Shown: one piece after another, positions 49,784 to 51,670 of the stretch
Position numbering within the stretch: the stretch's first letter is position 1
How the letters are laid out: each line of letters starts with the position of its first letter
NCBI GenBank assembly: GCA_030150335.1
Contig: JASLGC010000328.1
Coordinates: 1-51,670 of the forward strand
Direction: 5' to 3'
Length of the DNA stretch: 51,670 nt
Origin: Flavobacterium sp.
GTDB lineage: Bacteria > Bacteroidota > Bacteroidia > Flavobacteriales > Flavobacteriaceae
Notes under the pieces: model-generated
The model's input: the letters and a program-made list of their open reading frames with translations, nothing else
Told to the model about the DNA's origin: nothing
The model's database searches: none
Translations under genes and position numbers: made by a program

Positions 49784-50341
49784 AAAATTAAGACTAACAC
49801 TACTCACGGGTTGAGTTGATGTAATTAATAACAAATAAGGGTAGATAAATCTTTCTACGGGGCGCTTTAAACGTCCTATAAGCCAAGGGTGTTAGTCTAA
49901 AGATATAGAAGCAAGGTGGTTACTGGGTGGTACTAGGGCAAGTTTCCTAAACGTGCAGCCAAACAGAAAGGCAGGTGATGTGTTGTTAAAACACTGAGAA
50001 CTGAATCTAACTGGTAACTTAAGAACGAGGCGACGCTACGCGCCTACACCTTGTTTTTTAAAAATATAGAAGTAGCTAAAATGAAAGCTCCGTACTTACT
50101 CGTTTCGATATATGGATGTATAATTGATGCAGACTCAAACTGCGCTACTTTTAAAAACATACCCTATCTAGCTAATGAAAGGTAAATGCGACAAGCGAAA
50201 TTATGCACGGTACAAACTGCATACACAAGCCAAGTGTAACCTTAGTTGTGATACGCAGAGTGTTCGATTCGCTACTGATTTATCAGTCCTATGGTTAGGT
50301 AATGCGTATTTCCTTTGGCAAGGACTAGATAGGGTTAGTCA
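49784..50341 (+). ncRNA. large multi-domain structured RNA, GOLLD/ROOL-like candidate
   Basis: No credible gene in about 560 nt, but four consecutive domains closed by long helices. I: 49791-49800 with 49889-49898, 10 bp perfect, holding hairpins 49802-49816, 49841-49858 and 49859-49877. II: 49909-49918 with 50047-50056, 10 bp, holding among others 50028-50045. III: 50068-50076 with 50144-50152, 9 bp. IV: 50161-50171 with 50325-50335, 11 bp perfect, holding 50178-50187 with 50311-50319, 50202-50223, 50224-50250, 50251-50256 with 50304-50309, and 50274-50287. A T-loop-like TTCGATT lies at 50263-50269. tRNA-Ser begins 6 nt after the last helix. I did not recognise a published motif by sequence. 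Confidence 0.7.
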
Positions 50342-50426
50342 GGAAGATTGGCAGAGTGGACGAATGCAGTGGTTTGCTAAATCATAAGCCGTAAATGGTT
50401 CAGAGGTTCGAATCCTCTATCTTTCT
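50342..50426 (+). tRNA. tRNA-Ser (anticodon GCT)
   Basis: Acceptor GGAAGAT with ATCTTTC, D stem GCA/TGC, anticodon stem GTGGT/ATCAT with loop TTGCTAA (anticodon 50376-50378), long variable arm, T arm AGAGG-TTCGAAT-CCTCT. CCA is not encoded. It would read AGC and AGT codons. Confidence 0.88.
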
Positions 50427-50512
50427 CAAACGAGTTTTTAATCTTTTCTCGAAAATCTCATAGTGATTGAACGTAGCTATGAATCGTTCCAGACTCAAAA
50501 GATTATTTATTT
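50427..50512 (+). other. spacer between tRNA-Ser and the tRNA-like element, with stems
   Basis: CGAG (50431-50434) with CTCG (50448-50451), and alternatively TAATCTTTT (50439-50447) with AAAAGATTA (50497-50505). The second, 9 bp, would bridge the spacer. CATAG/CTATG adds a small hairpin. Role unknown; possible RNA-processing structure. Confidence 0.4.
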
Positions 50513-50633
50513 GGAGTCGTGGCGGAATTGGCAAGCGCAAAGCTCACTGCAACGTGATCGGTATTAACTGAATTAATTAAGGTTAGTATTTAGGTAGCTA
50601 AGATTGATGAAGGTTCGAATCCTTCTGACTCCA
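50513..50633 (+). tRNA. oversized tRNA-like element (121 nt), possibly tRNA-Cys/Leu derived
   Basis: Outer parts are canonical: acceptor GGAGTCG with TGACTCC, a D arm with a 3-bp stem GCG/CGC, and T arm GAAGG-TTCGAAT-CCTTC. The middle is not. A stem (50542-50546 with 50555-50559) closes an 8-nt loop CTGCAACG. A 9-bp hairpin (50560-50568 with 50582-50590) and 18 further nt follow. Ordinary class II tRNAs are 85-95 nt. It could be a tRNA carrying an insertion or a decoy. Confidence 0.5.
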
Positions 50634-50650
50634 CGCAAATTATTATCGCG

Positions 50651-50686
50651 ACCACCCTGTTAGTTTACTATGTTGGGTGGTTTTTA
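50651..50686 (+). terminator. terminator of the RNA/tRNA transcript
   Basis: ACCACCC (50651-50657) with GGGTGGT (50675-50681), then TTTT. It ends the ncRNA-tRNA unit 18 nt after the tRNA-like element. Confidence 0.85.
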
Positions 50687-50714
50687 AAAAATTTAAATTT
50701 AAATAAAAACAAAT

Positions 50715-51119
50715 ATGAAAAAAGTATTATTATCACTTGTAATTGGATGTTTAGTATTAACAACATCATGCTATGACTTCTCGCGAGAGCAAAGATTGAA
50801 GGATGCAGAAAACAACGGTAAGGCGGTTTTGGCAGAAGCTGAAAGCTCAAAGAAAGCGTTAATTGAAACTGCAAAGGCCGAAAACGAAAGCGCAACATTG
50901 CAAGCCGAAGCGAAAATTAAGATTGCTAAGGCAGAAGCGCAAGCAGAGATTGAAAGAGCAAAAGGGGTTGCGGAAGCCAACAAAATCGTTGGCGAATCCC
51001 TAAAAGGAAATAAAGAGTATTTGGAGTACTTAAAAATTGAAAGTATGAAATCTCTTAAAGCTGGAGATCGTATATACATACCAACCGAAGCAGGTTTACC
51101 AATAACAGAAAGGAAGTAA
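50715..51119 (+). CDS. lipoprotein with prohibitin/SPFH-like C-terminus (134 aa)
   Basis: Signal peptide MKKVLLSLVIGCLVLTTSC with lipobox ending at Cys19. A long Ala/Glu/Lys helix (about 30-90) leads to ANKIVGESLKGNKEYLEYLK and DRIYIPTEAGLPI, which resemble the C-terminal part of prohibitin/band-7 proteins. The SPFH core itself is missing. It may form a periplasmic coiled coil that acts at the cell envelope, for example in exclusion of other phages or in lysis timing (inference). Confidence 0.7.
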   Translation: MKKVLLSLVIGCLVLTTSCYDFSREQRLKDAENNGKAVLAEAESSKKALIETAKAENESATLQAEAKIKIAKAEAQAEIERAKGVAEANKIVGESLKGNKEYLEYLKIESMKSLKAGDRIYIPTEAGLPITERK

Positions 51120-51217
51120 TGAGAGCTACAATGTTATTTATAGCAGGTTTAATTATAGTTATACCTTTTGGAATTGTTATATATCGTGAATTAATACGAT
51201 ATCTACGTAAAAAATAA
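51119..51217 (+). CDS. micro membrane protein (32 aa)
   Basis: ATG overlaps the lipoprotein stop (TAATG). Hydrophobic through residues 4-22 (MLFIAGLIIVIPFG...), then a basic tail (RELIRYLRKK). A partner for the lipoprotein is possible. Confidence 0.6.
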   Translation: MRATMLFIAGLIIVIPFGIVIYRELIRYLRKK

Positions 51218-51224
51218 ACAGACA

Positions 51225-51240
51225 GTCGGGATAGACCGAC
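51225..51240 (+). other. hairpin before the minimal tRNA-like element
   Basis: GTCGG (51225-51229) with CCGAC (51236-51240), loop of 6 nt. The half-site GTCGG recurs in the T arm of the next element (51274-51278), so the two could exchange partners. Confidence 0.4.
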
Positions 51241-51245
51241 AATTT

Positions 51246-51298
51246 GGGGCGTTACTGCATCTGGGCAGGTGGTGTCGGTTCGAAACCGTTGCGCTCCA
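51246..51298 (+). other. minimal tRNA-like element (53 nt) lacking the anticodon arm
   Basis: GGGGCGT (51246-51252) with GCGCTCC (51291-51297; two wobbles), then A. T-arm-like GTCGG-TTCGAAA-CCGTT (51274-51290) with one mismatch. Only one other hairpin, CTGC-ATCTGG-GCAG (51255-51268), remains. No anticodon arm can be drawn. Confidence 0.45.
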
Positions 51299-51331
51299 CA
51301 ACTTCATAATTTAGGTTTATAATTGGTTATT

Positions 51332-51364
51332 CCCGTGGGATTCTCTCCGCTTCTCACGGGTTTT
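51332..51364 (+). terminator. terminator after the minimal tRNA-like element
   Basis: CCCGTG (51332-51337) with CACGGG (51355-51360), then TTTT. It separates the RNA element from the gene spanning the contig join. Confidence 0.75.
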
Positions 51365-51388
51365 AAAAAAGAAAAAAGAAAAAGATAT

Positions 51389-51670
51389 ATGAAAACACCA
51401 GACGAAATACTAAAAAAACATTATAACCCATTGTTTGGGTTATCACGAAATGCTTTAAAGCAAATAACGTCAGCTATGATTGAATTTAGTTTGATACATA
51501 AAGTCACACGGACTGAATACCCTTTGAAAAAAGATTTAACATTGACTGTTGATGATTATATCAAGAAGATAGATTCTTTGATTGATGAGGGGCATGTTAT
51601 ATTTGTTGAGGCTAATCCTTTTTCTTATTTAGGAAAGGAGATTACCGTACTGCATACATATCTATTGGAT
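51389..51670 (+). CDS. 5' part of the gene spanning the contig join (unknown protein)
   Basis: ATG at 51389, open to the end of the window and continued at 1-294. The N-terminal third (MKTPDEILKKHYNPLFGL) aligns with the start of the gene at 11660-11896. See the entry at 1-294. Confidence 0.8.
   Translation, partial: MKTPDEILKKHYNPLFGLSRNALKQITSAMIEFSLIHKVTRTEYPLKKDLTLTVDDYIKKIDSLIDEGHVIFVEANPFSYLGKEITVLHTYLLD
51530..51670. repeat. terminal direct repeat, right copy
   Basis: Identical to bases 1-141; see there. Confidence 0.95.

Noticed and set aside
50175..50387. 70-codon plus-strand ORF
   Set aside because: It overlaps helices of the structured RNA and runs into tRNA-Ser; codon pattern and product are not protein-like.
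1..51670. CRISPR array, insertion sequence, integrase or attachment site
   Set aside because: No regularly spaced direct repeats, transposase or recombinase genes were seen.

Overview
The window is a complete, circularly closed genome of a tailed, siphovirus-like phage of a Bacteroidetes host, most likely Flavobacteriia. The first 141 bases are repeated exactly as the last 141, so the unique genome is about 51,529 bp and one gene runs across the join. The host guess rests on low GC, on intergenic promoters of the Bacteroidetes type (TTTG, 19-20 nt, TANNTTTG), on A-rich rather than Shine-Dalgarno leaders, and on many small proteins of families usual in Bacteroidetes phages. No integrase and no DNA polymerase were seen.

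Layout. Almost everything is on the minus strand. (1) 761-6588: packaging operon, read right to left: VRR-NUC nuclease, an unknown protein, small and large terminase, portal and MuF-like minor head protein, with small unknown genes between. (2) 6589-7162: gene-free, with nine exact TTTGTCA/TGACAAA heptamers, a 14-bp inverted repeat and a palindrome; the best candidate for an origin or master control site. (3) 7163-14375: early accessory and nucleotide genes (dUTPase, dCMP deaminase, YopX, DUF3310, a DnaA-domain-IV-like protein, an HExxH protein and many unknowns). (4) 14412-24856: replication and recombination: primase-helicase, SF2 helicase, an IbrA/IbrB-like pair (PAPS-reductase-like plus ParB-like), SSB, a RecB-like nuclease, an RDF-like protein. 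(5) 24975-29521: SGNH-hydrolase fibre and lysis cassette (likely unimolecular spanin, membrane proteins, M15 endolysin). (6) 29590-39889: tail genes, including a 1395-aa tape measure and a tail assembly chaperone with a well-formed -1 frameshift signal. (7) 39886-45314: an accessory island inserted in the tail module, with two arms driven from overlapping divergent promoters beside an HTH regulator. (8) 45351-49603: major tail protein, head-tail connectors, capsid, decoration protein and probable scaffold.

(9) 49604-685 across the join, plus strand: an approximately 550-nt gene-free stretch folding into four consecutive long-range helical domains, then tRNA-Ser(GCT), an oversized 121-nt tRNA-like element, a terminator, a lipoprotein with a prohibitin-like tail, a micro membrane protein, a 53-nt minimal tRNA-like element and three small genes. 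The structured stretch beside tRNAs recalls the large ornate phage RNAs (GOLLD and ROOL classes) and is the most interesting object here.

Regulation. Terminators often sit directly against the next promoter. At three promoters the TANNTTTG box ends exactly 4 nt before the ATG, which predicts leaderless mRNAs. Two HTH regulators lie at divergent junctions (30611 and 43329). Several genes of 30-49 codons encoding single membrane helices are coupled to neighbours through TAATG or ATGA overlaps; these are too short for ordinary gene calling.
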